Shown: positions 18,823 through 29,002, counted from the stretch's first letter. The stretch: DNA of 64,000 nucleotides from Synechococcus sp. CC9616 (GCF_000515235.1 NZ_KI911558.1:1133918-1197917); one strand, 5' to 3'. Numbers and translations: made by a program. Notes: a model not told the origin generated them from the sequence alone.

Positions 18823-18896
18823 GCTTGAACCGGTGCTGTCGAAAGAAACAGGACACTTAGAAGGACTGGGAGTTTAATACTGATGACGGAATGCAT
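18765..18896 (-). pseudogene. Truncated copy of small secreted protein family
   Basis: The minus-strand frame from ATG 18896 reads ...IKLPVLLSVLFLSTAPVQA, a signal peptide, then YEKYEEMNEAPACG and a stop after 43 residues. Its signal peptide and early mature part match those of the broken gene at 18919-19249 (LLLSAAPVQAFETFED), so it is a paralog cut short soon after the mature N-terminus. The original start was perhaps the ATT six codons downstream of the ATG. Confidence 0.5.
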
Positions 18897-18918
18897 GTGA
18901 TTATTCAGTTAGATCTAT

Positions 18919-19249
18919 CTATTTAAAGTCACCGATATTGATTTGTTCATACGCACAACGTCTCTTTACATCTGCCCACATTGCCTCAAGCAAATATTTA
19001 GCTATATACTCGTATTTATGGCTAAACATTTCCTTCGCTCCAGACAACACTTCCTCAAATTCTTGTTGGCTAATTTTTTTCTTGCTGCTTCAGTCCGCAT
19101 GAGCGATGAAGAGCCCCTGAGATGTATCCAATGAAATAAACTTCGAGCATCTTTGCTTACTCTTCATTATTTAAATCCTCAAATGTTTCAAAAGCCTGAA
19201 CTGGTGCTGCTGAAAGAAGTAGTGCACCGATGAGGGGAAAGAGTTTCAT
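18919..19249 (-). pseudogene. Small secreted protein gene broken by a stop and a frameshift
   Basis: ATG at 19249 gives signal peptide MKLFPLIGALLLSAAPVQA then FETFEDLNNEE and TAA. In the same frame it resumes as AKMLEVYFIGYISGALHRSC, then hits a stop after a run of seven A (plus-strand T7 at 19074-19080). Losing one A would join it to ISQQEFEEVLSGAKEMF and on to TAG at 18919. The reconstructed product, about 108 residues, looks like the small exported families with a GY-x-x-GA...C...E-KIS pattern. One nonsense change and one homopolymer frameshift mark it as a pseudogene. Confidence 0.65.
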
Positions 19250-19282
19250 AAGAAACAGCCTGCGGGAACTAATGATGTCATC

Positions 19283-19650
19283 TCAATCCACTGGGAAAAG
19301 CTTCCATTGAGCATTCTCTGGAATCTCTGGACCTACCTTCATATCCTCAGGTTCTTTCCAAGCCACTCGCCACTCGGGTACACGGCAAGGGACATAGTCA
19401 AAGTGCTCGATACGCACACCACCAAGACGGGCTGAGCTTCCATACCAACCACTCACCCAATGGCCTCCATCACTTGCCCCCCCCACGAAACCAAATCCAG
19501 CACCGTTCCTAGCAACCACTGGAGGGGCTCACGTAAGCGCACAGCTGGCAGATCTCTGCAAGAGTCATGAATTGCTCCCAGAACAGATGCTTTAAGACAC
19601 TGTTCGGATTCTTCAGAACCATTAATCAAGCGAATGAATTGTTTAATCAT
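19283..19650 (-). pseudogene. Hypothetical gene split by a frameshift at a G8 tract
   Basis: The first part (ATG 19650, MIKQFIRLINGSEESEQ...LQWLLGTVLDLVSWGG) goes out of frame at a run of eight G on the minus strand (plus C8, 19477-19484). The other frame continues as ASDGGHWVSGWYGSSARLGG and ends at 19283 with ENAQWKLFPVD. A G tract of nine or six would fuse them into one protein of about 122 residues. No family is recognised. This could be a true mutation, tract-length variation or a sequence error. Confidence 0.55.
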
Positions 19651-19697
19651 TGGCTGTTAAGGTTTAATGACACAAACATTGTCCTCTAACCCCAGCA

Positions 19698-20078
19698 ATG
19701 CTCATCGTCTTAAAGAGACTCCATCAATTTGTGGTCCCAATGATGCTGGGACTTTCTCCTATCGCAGCGATAGCTGAAACGCCTAAGTTACCGATCAGCT
19801 GTCCCGGCTGCAACCTTCGAGGAATTGATTTCAACTCAGCAGTAACGGGTGACAAGTATTTTATTGATTCCAATTTTGCTAATGCTGATCTTCGCCATGC
19901 TGACCTAAGCAACATGTACATGCTCACAACCAACATGGAAGGAGCAGACTTGCGTGGAGCCATGGTGGATGAAAAATTTTACACCAAGGTGATGGCTGAT
20001 CAGCCGTACGGCATTTGTCTGAACAACACCACCTTGCCCAATGGCAACAAAGTTGGCGCCAGTCGTGAATTTCGCTGA
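19698..20078 (+). CDS. Exported pentapeptide-repeat protein, 126 aa
   Basis: A signal peptide ending near SPIAAIAE is followed by CPGCNLRGIDF and tandem A(D/N)Lxx-type pentapeptides (NFANADLRHADLSN, NMEGADLRGA), which would form a short right-handed beta-helix. The C-terminus reads GICLNNTTLPNGNKVG. It acts in the periplasm or thylakoid lumen, if the signal is right. Such short pentapeptide proteins are frequent in cyanobacteria; the function is unknown. It is divergent from the frameshifted gene. Confidence 0.85.
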   Translation: MLIVLKRLHQFVVPMMLGLSPIAAIAETPKLPISCPGCNLRGIDFNSAVTGDKYFIDSNFANADLRHADLSNMYMLTTNMEGADLRGAMVDEKFYTKVMADQPYGICLNNTTLPNGNKVGASREFR

Positions 20079-20376
20079 GGTCCAGCATCGCTGTTTAGGC
20101 CTTGCACATCAGCAGATTGCTTCACGAACTCTTATCAACTCCGCCAAAAAAATTATTTATAAATTACTCATGTAAGAGCTATTCAAGAACAGGCAACGTC
20201 GTGAAATGACGCTTGTAGATGTAGCGGCAGCACTCAAGATATCGACCCTGACGCCTTCAAAAGCTGGCTATGTGGCGGCGTCCAAGACCTAGGAGAACCA
20301 GCGGTGGAAGAGCTGTTGCTGGATTGGACGACTCGATTACTGAAGAAAAAACCTCTAAAAACTTCTAGTGATGTGA
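20079..20376 (+). other. Intergenic, no intact gene seen
   Basis: A plus-strand open frame here (DPDAFKSWL...EELLLDW) has no start codon near its 5' end and runs on as the antisense of the DUF1651 gene, so it is not called. It may be a gene remnant. No RNA gene or terminator was recognised. Confidence 0.45.
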
Positions 20377-20649
20377 TCAACGCACTGGAGGTGAGCATCG
20401 GCGCCAGCCTGTTTTCAGCATGGTGTCCCACGCCTCTATGGCGTTATGCCTCAGCATCCGCCTGCGTGTTTGCGGGATTGGGTAGTCAGGTGGCCGCCAG
20501 TGGAAGGTTCGCAGGATGACCCATTGGCCATGAGTCGTTGGCGCATCAGGCAGAAACTGCACGACCTTTTGTTGATCGCTATTCACCAGCCAACCCTCAC
20601 CGCCAGCTTTGTCGTGGAGTTCGTCTGGGTTGGGTCGGTATAGAGGCAT
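20377..20649 (-). CDS. DUF1651-type small protein, 90 aa
   Basis: The protein has the layout of a family I know from marine Synechococcus and Prochlorococcus: GGEGWLVNSDQQKVVQFLPD near the N-terminus, an Arg-rich centre, and the closing AIEAWDTMLKTGWRRCSPPV. The N-terminal half is probably a small beta sheet and the end a helix. The function is unknown. The start ATG at 20649 lies about 270 bases downstream of tRNA-Ala on the same strand. Confidence 0.8.
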   Translation of the reverse strand: MPLYRPNPDELHDKAGGEGWLVNSDQQKVVQFLPDAPTTHGQWVILRTFHWRPPDYPIPQTRRRMLRHNAIEAWDTMLKTGWRRCSPPVR

Positions 20650-20918
20650 CGATTAAGTCTGACCACCACCACCGCAAAAATGGAGAGTTGCCTTCAATCG
20701 CTCATGCATGGCAATGCAACCCCCCAGGTTGAAATGGCGTGAATTCAGGAATTGGCAGATCTGTAAAGGCTGGAGGGACCATGACTGACGCCCTGCCGGA
20801 ACGGGATCGACGGTGGCGTCCGGACGGGACGGGTGGAGTGAAGGCGAGAGGTCGTGCAAGGCGCCTGATCACGAGGCCTTTTACACGAATCAGGGAGTTC
20901 CACTTGGTGAAAACCTAG
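20650..20918 (-). other. Intergenic between tRNA-Ala and DUF1651 gene
   Basis: No convincing gene. A minus-strand frame of 68 codons (20859-20653) has weak coding character. GACGCC/GGCGTC arms near 20785-20822 and an imperfect AAGG..CCTT hairpin with TTTT near 20858-20882 on the plus strand could belong to an unannotated RNA, but no known RNA family was recognised. Confidence 0.4.
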
Positions 20919-20991
20919 TGGAGCCAAGGAGACTCGAACTCCTGACCCCCTGCATGCCATGCAGGTGCTCTACCAGCTGAGCTATGGCCCC
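20919..20991 (-). tRNA. tRNA-Ala (GGC)
   Basis: The reverse complement folds as a standard 73-nt tRNA: acceptor GGGGCCA/TGGCTCC plus discriminator A, D-arm GCTCAGCTGGTAGAGC, anticodon stem CCTGC/GCAGG with loop ATGGCAT (anticodon GGC), and T-arm GGAGTTCGAGTCTCC. The 3' CCA is not encoded. Confidence 0.97.
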
Positions 20992-21056
20992 ATGAACGCC
21001 GGTGATGCCATCAGGCTCGTGCCGTCGTCGTGGTTGAGCTTACACCGCAGCTCCCG

Positions 21057-21677
21057 TCACACCTGACGCCACACCGCCACAAGACGGCCCTGCACCTGCA
21101 CTTGATCAGCAGGGATCTCCAACGGTTCGTAGGCGGGATTGGCGGCTTCAAGACGCACCACAGCCCCATCGCGATGAAAGTGCTTCAGCGTTGTTCCGCT
21201 GCCAGGGACCAAAGCACTCACCACCGTGCCTTGCCGCAGTCTGGATGGGTCAAGCACAGGCTCCATCAGCACCACATCGCCATCGGCGATGTGGGCATCC
21301 ACCATTGAATCGCCATTCACGGTGAGCGCAAAGAGACCGCGCGTCTCCAGCACAGACCCGAGATCAAGACGCTCCTCCACATCATCGAAGGTTTCCACGA
21401 GGCCTCCGGCAGCAACCGCGCCCAACACTGGTATCCCTCCTCTGACAATCCCTCCGAGCAATTGCAGGGTTCTCGCCTGTCCCTCCTGCCAGGTGATCCA
21501 TCCCTTCTGCTGCAGATGACGCAATCGGCTCTGAATCGGCGCCGGTGAGCGAAGGCCCATGGCCTGCATCATCTGGCGAATCGAGGGGCTGTGGTGATGG
21601 GTACCGATGTAATCAGCCAGCCAGTCGTAGAGCTCCTGCTGCGCAGGGGTCAGAGAATCGGGCCCAGAGCCTGTCAC
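21057..21677 (-). CDS. lexA: LexA-family repressor
   Basis: A 206-residue S24 repressor-protease. The winged-helix DNA-binding domain spans residues 10-70 (LTPAQQELYDWLADYIG, SIRQMMQAMGL). The autocleavage bond is Ala90-Gly91 (GAVAAGGLVE), with catalytic Ser124 (NGDSM) and Lys165 (TTLKHF), so it should be able to self-cleave with RecA, unlike the cleavage-defective LexA of some cyanobacteria. It controls DNA-damage genes, and a matching operator lies 20 bases upstream of its own start. Confidence 0.96.
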   Translation of the reverse strand: MTGSGPDSLTPAQQELYDWLADYIGTHHHSPSIRQMMQAMGLRSPAPIQSRLRHLQQKGWITWQEGQARTLQLLGGIVRGGIPVLGAVAAGGLVETFDDVEERLDLGSVLETRGLFALTVNGDSMVDAHIADGDVVLMEPVLDPSRLRQGTVVSALVPGSGTTLKHFHRDGAVVRLEAANPAYEPLEIPADQVQVQGRLVAVWRQV

Positions 21678-21697
21678 CAGAAGAACAAACGATCGTC

Positions 21698-21711
21698 AAT
21701 ACATTTGTACC
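21698..21711 (-). promoter_or_regulatory. Putative LexA operator upstream of lexA
   Basis: The minus strand reads GGTACAAATGTATT, one base off the cyanobacterial SOS-box pattern RGTAC-NNN-D-GTWCB. It ends 20 bases before the lexA start codon, the right place for autorepression. Confidence 0.65.
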
Positions 21712-21803
21712 GTTCATCATTCCCTGCCGCAACCTTGAGAACAAACACTCCCTTGATTGGCGCTGTTCGGTGACCTTTAACAGGTGAAATCAGATCCCGA
21801 CCC

Positions 21804-21974
21804 ATGAACACAACAGCGGATCACAACGCCACCTTCGACGTGATTCCCACTGAAGACGGATTGGGATATATGGTCCGGCTCTGCCGAAACGGCGACTGCG
21901 CCCAGACCTTCATCTCGTCGATGCATCTTGTGGATTCAAAGCGGCCACAACTGGAAAACAGCCTTTCAGCCTGA
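21804..21974 (+). CDS. Small hypothetical protein, 56 aa
   Basis: ATG at 21804 (MNTTADHNATFDVIPTEDGL) leads to a compact acidic protein with two Cys (RLCRNGDCAQTF) and a soluble composition with beta-strand spacing. GC-rich third positions match the core genes. It is divergent from lexA with about 125 bases between, so it may share the SOS-box region, and convergent with argF. The family is not recognised. Confidence 0.65.
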   Translation: MNTTADHNATFDVIPTEDGLGYMVRLCRNGDCAQTFISSMHLVDSKRPQLENSLSA

Positions 21975-21991
21975 AGCTGCTTCGCAACAGC

Positions 21992-22939
21992 TCACAAGCC
22001 ACCCATCACCGAGGCCAGCAAAGCCTGTTGGACATGCAACCTGTTCTCAGCCTGATCAAAGATTCGGCTGGCCGCGCTCTCCATCACCTCGGCGCTGATC
22101 TCCTCGCCACGGTGTGCCGGCAAACAGTGCAGAACGATGGCGCCTTTGGCGGCCTGATCCATCAGGGCCTGGTCGACGCAGAAGCCAGCGAAAGCCTGTT
22201 CCCGTTCTGCCTGCTCCTGCTCTTGCCCCATCGATGCCCAGACATCGGTGTAAACCGCCTGAGCTCCACGCACCGCCTGCGCTGAATCCGCCATCACCTC
22301 GATCTGAGCCCCCTGCTGAGCCAGCGAGCGAGCCTGCTCCAGCACGCCTGGCAGAGGCTCAAATCCCTCAGGGCAAGCAATCCGCACATTCACACCCAGA
22401 ACGGCACCGCAGAGCATCAGGGAATGGGCAACGTTGTTGCCATCCCCGATGTAGGCGAGGGTCTGACCGGCCAAATCACCGTGACTCTCCTGCATGGTGA
22501 GGAAATCGGCCAGCGCCTGACACGGGTGTTCAAGGTCGGTCAGCGCATTGAGAACCGGAACCGTCGCCCAGTAGGCGTAGTCAACGATTTCCTGTTGAGC
22601 GAAGGTACGTACCGCCAGGACATCGCAATATCGACTCAGCACGCGGGCCGTGTCCTGCAAGGGCTCTCCCCGTCCCAGTTGCGTAACGCTGGGATGCAAA
22701 TCAACCGTCTGGCCTCCGAGACGAGCCATCGCCACCTGAAAACTCACCCTGGTTCTCGTGGAGGCCTTGCTAAAGATCAGCCCAAGAACACGATTCCCTA
22801 GATCAATGCGGCGATCACCGGACTTCAGCTGGTGAGCCAGATCAATCAGACCTTGGGTCTCTCCCGCAGAGCAGTCCGCGGAAGAGAGGTAATCACGACC
22901 GCTCAGTGCGGTGAGTACAGCAGCAACGCCTGTGACCAT
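21992..22939 (-). CDS. argF: Ornithine carbamoyltransferase
   Basis: Makes citrulline from ornithine and carbamoyl phosphate in arginine synthesis. The 315-residue protein has the carbamoyl phosphate motif KASTRTRVSF (STRTR), the HPCQALADF motif, ornithine-binding DVWASMGQE, and the active-site HCLPAHRGEEI. It lies 45 bases downstream of ftsH on the same strand. Confidence 0.98.
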   Translation of the reverse strand: MVTGVAAVLTALSGRDYLSSADCSAGETQGLIDLAHQLKSGDRRIDLGNRVLGLIFSKASTRTRVSFQVAMARLGGQTVDLHPSVTQLGRGEPLQDTARVLSRYCDVLAVRTFAQQEIVDYAYWATVPVLNALTDLEHPCQALADFLTMQESHGDLAGQTLAYIGDGNNVAHSLMLCGAVLGVNVRIACPEGFEPLPGVLEQARSLAQQGAQIEVMADSAQAVRGAQAVYTDVWASMGQEQEQAEREQAFAGFCVDQALMDQAAKGAIVLHCLPAHRGEEISAEVMESAASRIFDQAENRLHVQQALLASVMGGL

Positions 22940-22984
22940 GCCAGCGCTTCAAAGGGGTTTTATCGGGGATAGAAGGCCTTGGCG

Positions 22985-24856
<1,872 letters not shown>

Positions 24857-24941
24857 AGCTGCTGACAGGAATCCGATCACGGTACGAGGGATCATCAGTT
24901 GGCAACGGGTGGGAGAACCGAACGCCACCTAGCGTTTGCCA

Positions 24942-25616
24942 ATGTGCGGACGCTTTTGCCTGGATACGCCTGCGGCTGAACTGATCAGCCACCTCTCGCC
25001 ATGGCTGGATCATGAGGATGATGGCTGGCTCGGCCATTACGCAGCCCGATCGCTGATCCGCCCCCAGGAACCAGTGCTGATGCTGCGTCAGGAGCACGGA
25101 CGGGCTCGAATCGCACACGTGCTCTGGGGTCTGCTGCCCGGCTGGGTCAAAGACCCAACGCAGGGCCCGAGACCCTTCAATGCCCGTGCTGAAACCGTGG
25201 CTGAGAAAGCCAGTTTTCGCGGTCCGTGGCGCCATCACCGCTGTCTGCTGCCCTGCTCCAGCTATCTCGAAAAAGGCCACCAGATTCAGCGACTGGATGG
25301 ACAACTCTTCTGGCTGGCTGGCATCTGGGATCGCTGGATCGGATCCGATGGCAGTGAAGTTGAGAGTTGCTGTGTGATCACGACAGAGGCCAATTCCCTC
25401 GTGCAACCGCTGCACAACCGGATGCCCGTGATCATTCCCAATGGGCTCGAAGAGGCCTGGCTGGAGCCCGGCGACGCCATGCACCGACAAGCACTTAAGC
25501 CGTTGCTGGAACCAGGCGACAGCCAGGGATGGACAAGTTCGCCGATCGCTCAGCAGTCCAAGCACAGATCCGGCCACCAGCTTTGCCTTGAGGGGATCGA
25601 ACGCTCCAACGCTTGA
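24942..25616 (+). CDS. SOS response-associated peptidase (SRAP, YedK/HMCES family)
   Basis: SRAP proteins form a thiazolidine crosslink through Cys2 with abasic sites in single-stranded DNA. Starting at ATG 24942 gives MCGRFCLD with the required Cys2, so the slightly longer TTG start is rejected. Other family residues are present: PFNARAETV, RCLLPCSSYLE (catalytic Glu), and the HNRMPVII motif with the conserved His. At 224 residues it is full length. It is divergent from ftsH. It fits functionally with lexA 3 kb away. Confidence 0.93.
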   Translation: MCGRFCLDTPAAELISHLSPWLDHEDDGWLGHYAARSLIRPQEPVLMLRQEHGRARIAHVLWGLLPGWVKDPTQGPRPFNARAETVAEKASFRGPWRHHRCLLPCSSYLEKGHQIQRLDGQLFWLAGIWDRWIGSDGSEVESCCVITTEANSLVQPLHNRMPVIIPNGLEEAWLEPGDAMHRQALKPLLEPGDSQGWTSSPIAQQSKHRSGHQLCLEGIERSNA

Positions 25617-25667
25617 CAGGACTGGTGGATTCCAGACCCTGAAGACGTCGCGTTCAGGCTGCAGCGG

Positions 25668-26399
25668 GTGATCGAGTCAAGACCTCCCCGGCCTCAAAGC
25701 AGCGGCCAGTTGAAGCTGCTGCTGTTGCTGACCCTCTTGCTGGTGGGTGGACTCGCCTTTCCGGCCCTCATTCGCTACAAATTTTTGCTGTATTCACTCA
25801 TCGCCTTGCTGCTGACGCAGGTGATGGTGCGTGATGTTGATACGCATGCCTGGGCCAACTTCGTCTATCGATTGCTCGGAGCTGTGGCTGTGGTGGCCAT
25901 GTGGCTGTGGCTTCTGACGCCTTTAGAGCTCATTTATAGCGGCGTTCCACTCGCCCTCAGCTGGGGGATTCTGCTGACCTGGAGCATTCGCCGGCTGATC
26001 ATGCAGATCTCGCGCGAACCCGTCATCAACGAATCGATGTTGATGGGAGCTGTTGCTGGTTACCTGCATCTCGGTTTGACCGCCGCGCTGATCATGAGTG
26101 CTGTGGAAACAATCCAGCCAGGCAGTTTTGCCCCCTTGGAATTATCAGCTGAATACCTGGTTAAGGGATCCATCAACGTGATCAACGTTGGAGATGTGTT
26201 CACCCAAATCACCTATTTCGCCTTCGTTTGTTTGACAACGGTTGGCTTTGGCGACATCGCGCCGGTGCTTCCGCTTGCCCGGATGATCAGCGTGGCGACG
26301 AGCATCGTTGGCCCCTTGTACCTGGCTGTCGTGATGGGGATCTTGATCGGCCGTTTCGTCAGCACGAACGGAGCGGGTCAGTCCAGAAGTCGCCCTTGA
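25668..26399 (+). CDS. Ion channel protein, K+ channel pore type
   Basis: A 243-residue membrane protein with about six hydrophobic helices and the potassium selectivity filter TTVGFGD near residue 190, preceded by a pore helix (QITYFAFVCL) and followed by a final helix. No cytosolic RCK/TrkA domain follows, so regulation would come from elsewhere. The start GTG at 25668 is the first in frame. The last 22 bases overlap the 3' end of the convergent ribD. Confidence 0.88.
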   Translation: MIESRPPRPQSSGQLKLLLLLTLLLVGGLAFPALIRYKFLLYSLIALLLTQVMVRDVDTHAWANFVYRLLGAVAVVAMWLWLLTPLELIYSGVPLALSWGILLTWSIRRLIMQISREPVINESMLMGAVAGYLHLGLTAALIMSAVETIQPGSFAPLELSAEYLVKGSINVINVGDVFTQITYFAFVCLTTVGFGDIAPVLPLARMISVATSIVGPLYLAVVMGILIGRFVSTNGAGQSRSRP

Positions 26400-27442
26400 A
26401 TCAGCCAATCCGTTCCGAGCGATTCGCTGCGCGATATCTCCAGGAATTTCACCTGGTCCATCCGCTCAAAGCCAAGATCTGCCAGAGGCGTTCGGGCAGC
26501 CACACCGCCCAGCAGCTTGGGTGCCACCACGGCGGCCAACTCCTGAACACACCCCTGGCGTAGGGCCGCCGCAGCCAGCTCCGGCCCGCATTCCCACAGC
26601 ACCCGGTTGCAGCCTCGACGCGCCAATGCATCCATCAAGTGCAGCGGATCACAAACCTCAAGCCGGAGAGATTCCGCTCCTGGGGGGACCTCTCGATCAG
26701 CCGCTTCCGGTCCGAAAGCCACCACGGTTGGCGCCACGCTTGAATCCCAGAGCTGGGCCTTCGCAGGCAGGTCCAGGCTGCGGCTGAGCACCACGCGCAG
26801 AGGTTCGGGTGTTGTCCTCCCGCGGCTTGTCAGCAGAGGGTCGTCGGAGCGAACAGTGCCACCACCCACGATCACGGCATCACAACGGCTGCGCAGCTGG
26901 TGCACCCAGCTGCGGGCTGAGGGGGCCGAAATCCACTGACTGGCACCACTGGGTAACGCCGTTCGCCCATCCAGACTCATCGCCCATTTCAGAACTCCCC
27001 ACGGACGACCTGTTTTCACCCGCTGCAGAAAGGCCCGGTTCTGCTCAGCGGCCATCTCCCGCAAGACACCTGAAATCACTTCGACACCAGCCGATCTCAA
27101 ACGATCGATACCGGCTCCGGAAACCCGTGGATCCGGATCATCCAGAGCCACCACAACCCGTTGCACCCCTGCCTGGATCACCGCCTCGGTGCAAGGCGGA
27201 GTGCGGCCGTGATGACAACACGGTTCCAGGGTGACCACCAGGGTGCCGCCCCGGGCCAGAAGTCCAGCCTGGGCAAGAGCGCCGACCTCGGCATGGGGCT
27301 CTCCAGCGCGAGCATGAAATCCCTCGCCGACAAGCTCTCCACGGGCGTCCAGCACCACCGCACCCACAAGTGGGTTGGGGCTGGTGTGGCCATCAGCGAG
27401 GGCCGCCAGCTGCAGGGCCCGCCGCATCCAGGGCTCCCACAT
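26378..27442 (-). CDS. ribD: Bifunctional riboflavin biosynthesis deaminase/reductase RibD
   Basis: Catalyses the second and third steps of riboflavin synthesis from GTP. The N-terminal zinc deaminase has HAEVGAL and PCCHHGRTPPC; the C-terminal reductase (from about residue 145) has GRPWGVLKWAMSLDGR and VIVGGGTVRSDDPLL. The ATG at 27442 (MWEPWMRRAL) shares its A with the TGA of the upstream DUF3122 gene, a TGATG overlap that fixes the start. The length of 354 is normal. Confidence 0.95.
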   Translation of the reverse strand: MWEPWMRRALQLAALADGHTSPNPLVGAVVLDARGELVGEGFHARAGEPHAEVGALAQAGLLARGGTLVVTLEPCCHHGRTPPCTEAVIQAGVQRVVVALDDPDPRVSGAGIDRLRSAGVEVISGVLREMAAEQNRAFLQRVKTGRPWGVLKWAMSLDGRTALPSGASQWISAPSARSWVHQLRSRCDAVIVGGGTVRSDDPLLTSRGRTTPEPLRVVLSRSLDLPAKAQLWDSSVAPTVVAFGPEAADREVPPGAESLRLEVCDPLHLMDALARRGCNRVLWECGPELAAAALRQGCVQELAAVVAPKLLGGVAARTPLADLGFERMDQVKFLEISRSESLGTDWLIQGRLLD

Positions 27443-27930
27443 CAACTCAACGGCAACTCCTGCAGGGACCGCCATTCGCCAACAACGAAGGGCGGGACAG
27501 GCAGTTCAGTAAACACTCCCGGCAGGACGAGACGCAGAGGCCTGTTGTTGCTGAGATCGTTGAGCAAGGGATCCAGGGCAAATTCAGCGGCAGCTTCACG
27601 ACCGTCGCTTGCCAGCGCAGGATTATCGAGGGTGATATCGGCTAGTTGCCATTCACGACGTCCTGCCAAGACAGCAAGGCCTGTTGGGTGATCGAGCCTC
27701 ACCTTGCCTGGGTAGCCGACGATGCGCAGCACCACCGGTTGGCCAGGGGGGCCTTCGCGATAGGCGACCGCTTGCCAGCTGTCGTAATCCAGATCTCGCA
27801 AGCTCTCCAAACTGCGCACCATGCGCGTGCCGGTTTCGTTTTCGTGTTGATGGATCTGGCCCCACGCCATGGCCGGCGTCAGCAGCAACATCAGACCGGC
27901 AACGAAGCAACTGCAGACCAGACGAATCAT
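27442..27930 (-). CDS. DUF3122-type exported protein
   Basis: With ATG 27930 the protein begins MIRLVCSCFVAGLMLLLTPA and has a signal peptide cleaved near AMAWG, then HQHENETGTRMVRSLESLRD, a WQAVAYREG motif, LRIVGYPGKVRLDHP and a closing VPPFVVGEW. I recognise this as the cyanobacterial DUF3122 pattern. Another ATG lies four codons upstream. It is translationally coupled to ribD by TGATG, though no functional link is known. Probable location is periplasm or lumen. Confidence 0.82.
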   Translation of the reverse strand: MIRLVCSCFVAGLMLLLTPAMAWGQIHQHENETGTRMVRSLESLRDLDYDSWQAVAYREGPPGQPVVLRIVGYPGKVRLDHPTGLAVLAGRREWQLADITLDNPALASDGREAAAEFALDPLLNDLSNNRPLRLVLPGVFTELPVPPFVVGEWRSLQELPLS

Positions 27931-28017
27931 GGACCTGTCCATCAGGGAACCAGCGTATGCAACAAACGCCTGTTTATAGAAGGAAGGCGAATATCTTGAG
28001 GCGGGCTTGAGATCTTC

Positions 28018-29001
28018 GTGCGGCCGCTTCATCTCGCTGAATCACAACCAGAGCTGATCACGGGCAGGCGCTTCAAAAGTGCTCTCGAGCTCACGGGTTT
28101 CTGGAGATCCCTCGGATTTGATCTGAATTGTGTCCAGATGACCCCTGGCGAGCTGGAGGGGTCGGTGCTCGTGGAGCGGGCTTCTTGCCTCACGCTCGTG
28201 TCCATCAAGTGCAATCAATCTCTGTTGGTTCAAGGCCAGCGCAATCCAAGGTTTGTGGCCTTCTGCCTAGAGAACACAGCACAAACGGAGATGCACCGTG
28301 TTTGGGGAGATCCAATCCCCCCTAATTCGCTGCATGGGTTCTGCACAGGTCTAACGGAGGCATTTTTCCAAACAACTCCCGGTTCCCACTTATCGATCGG
28401 CCTGATTCCCATCGAACGCATCAAGTCCCTTGTGGAACTTGATCCCTCCGGTTCCTTCATGGAGGCCTTTGAAACCAGCAATACAGCGGTGCTCCCAGCT
28501 GCAGACTTTCAACGGATCCGTGCGCTGTTGCAGATCACACAACCCAAACCCAATCAAACAGGAAACCAACTCACTCTTGATCTGCTCGAAGCCCAGTTAC
28601 TGGAGAGTTTCAGCGATCAACATGATGCCCATCTTGGGCTGGCACCCTCACCCCATCGACACGCACTGATCCGCGAACTCGTTCGTTTCGCATTTGAAAA
28701 CAGCACGTCTTCGCTAACACTCAATCAGGTTTGCCGAAGCATCTTCACGTCCAGCACCACCATCACAGTGAGCTGCCGCGAAGTGTTTGGCGTTGGACCG
28801 ATGAATCTTTTGAAATGGGTCCGATTACAGCAGGTTCAGTACGTTCTTCAAAGTCGTGTTCGGATGGAATCAATGGGCTACACCAGCATTCAAGACGTTG
28901 CAGTCCACTACGGTTTCCGCAGCCGTAATCACTTTGCCCGCGACTACCGACAGCTCTTCGGAGAGGCCCCAAAAAAGACCTTGCTGCGAGCGGCCGCTTA
29001 G
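28018..29001 (+). CDS. AraC-family transcriptional regulator
   Basis: A 327-residue regulator. The N-terminal 220 residues form a ligand- or oligomerisation-type domain without a recognised cofactor site. The C-terminal double helix-turn-helix has SLTLNQVCRSIFTSSTTITV and SIQDVAVHYGFRSRNHFARD, then YRQLFGEAPKKTL, the AraC signature. The start is GTG at 28018. It is divergent from the DUF3122-ribD pair (88 bases from its preferred start) and convergent with the GH116 gene, so it may regulate either. Confidence 0.93.
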   Translation: MRPLHLAESQPELITGRRFKSALELTGFWRSLGFDLNCVQMTPGELEGSVLVERASCLTLVSIKCNQSLLVQGQRNPRFVAFCLENTAQTEMHRVWGDPIPPNSLHGFCTGLTEAFFQTTPGSHLSIGLIPIERIKSLVELDPSGSFMEAFETSNTAVLPAADFQRIRALLQITQPKPNQTGNQLTLDLLEAQLLESFSDQHDAHLGLAPSPHRHALIRELVRFAFENSTSSLTLNQVCRSIFTSSTTITVSCREVFGVGPMNLLKWVRLQQVQYVLQSRVRMESMGYTSIQDVAVHYGFRSRNHFARDYRQLFGEAPKKTLLRAAA

Positions 29002-29002
29002 G

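Noticed and set aside
20304-20519. 71-codon plus-strand frame (EELLLDWTTRLL)
   Set aside because: Half of it is antisense to the DUF1651 gene and it lacks a good start; possibly a remnant but not callable.
20858-20882. Hairpin with TTTT on the plus strand next to tRNA-Ala
   Set aside because: Imperfect stem with a 2-base bulge and no plus-strand gene upstream that needs a terminator.
24881-24894. LexA-box-like GGTACGAGGGATCA between ftsH and the SRAP gene
   Set aside because: Two mismatches in the second half-site to the cyanobacterial pattern; too weak to call.
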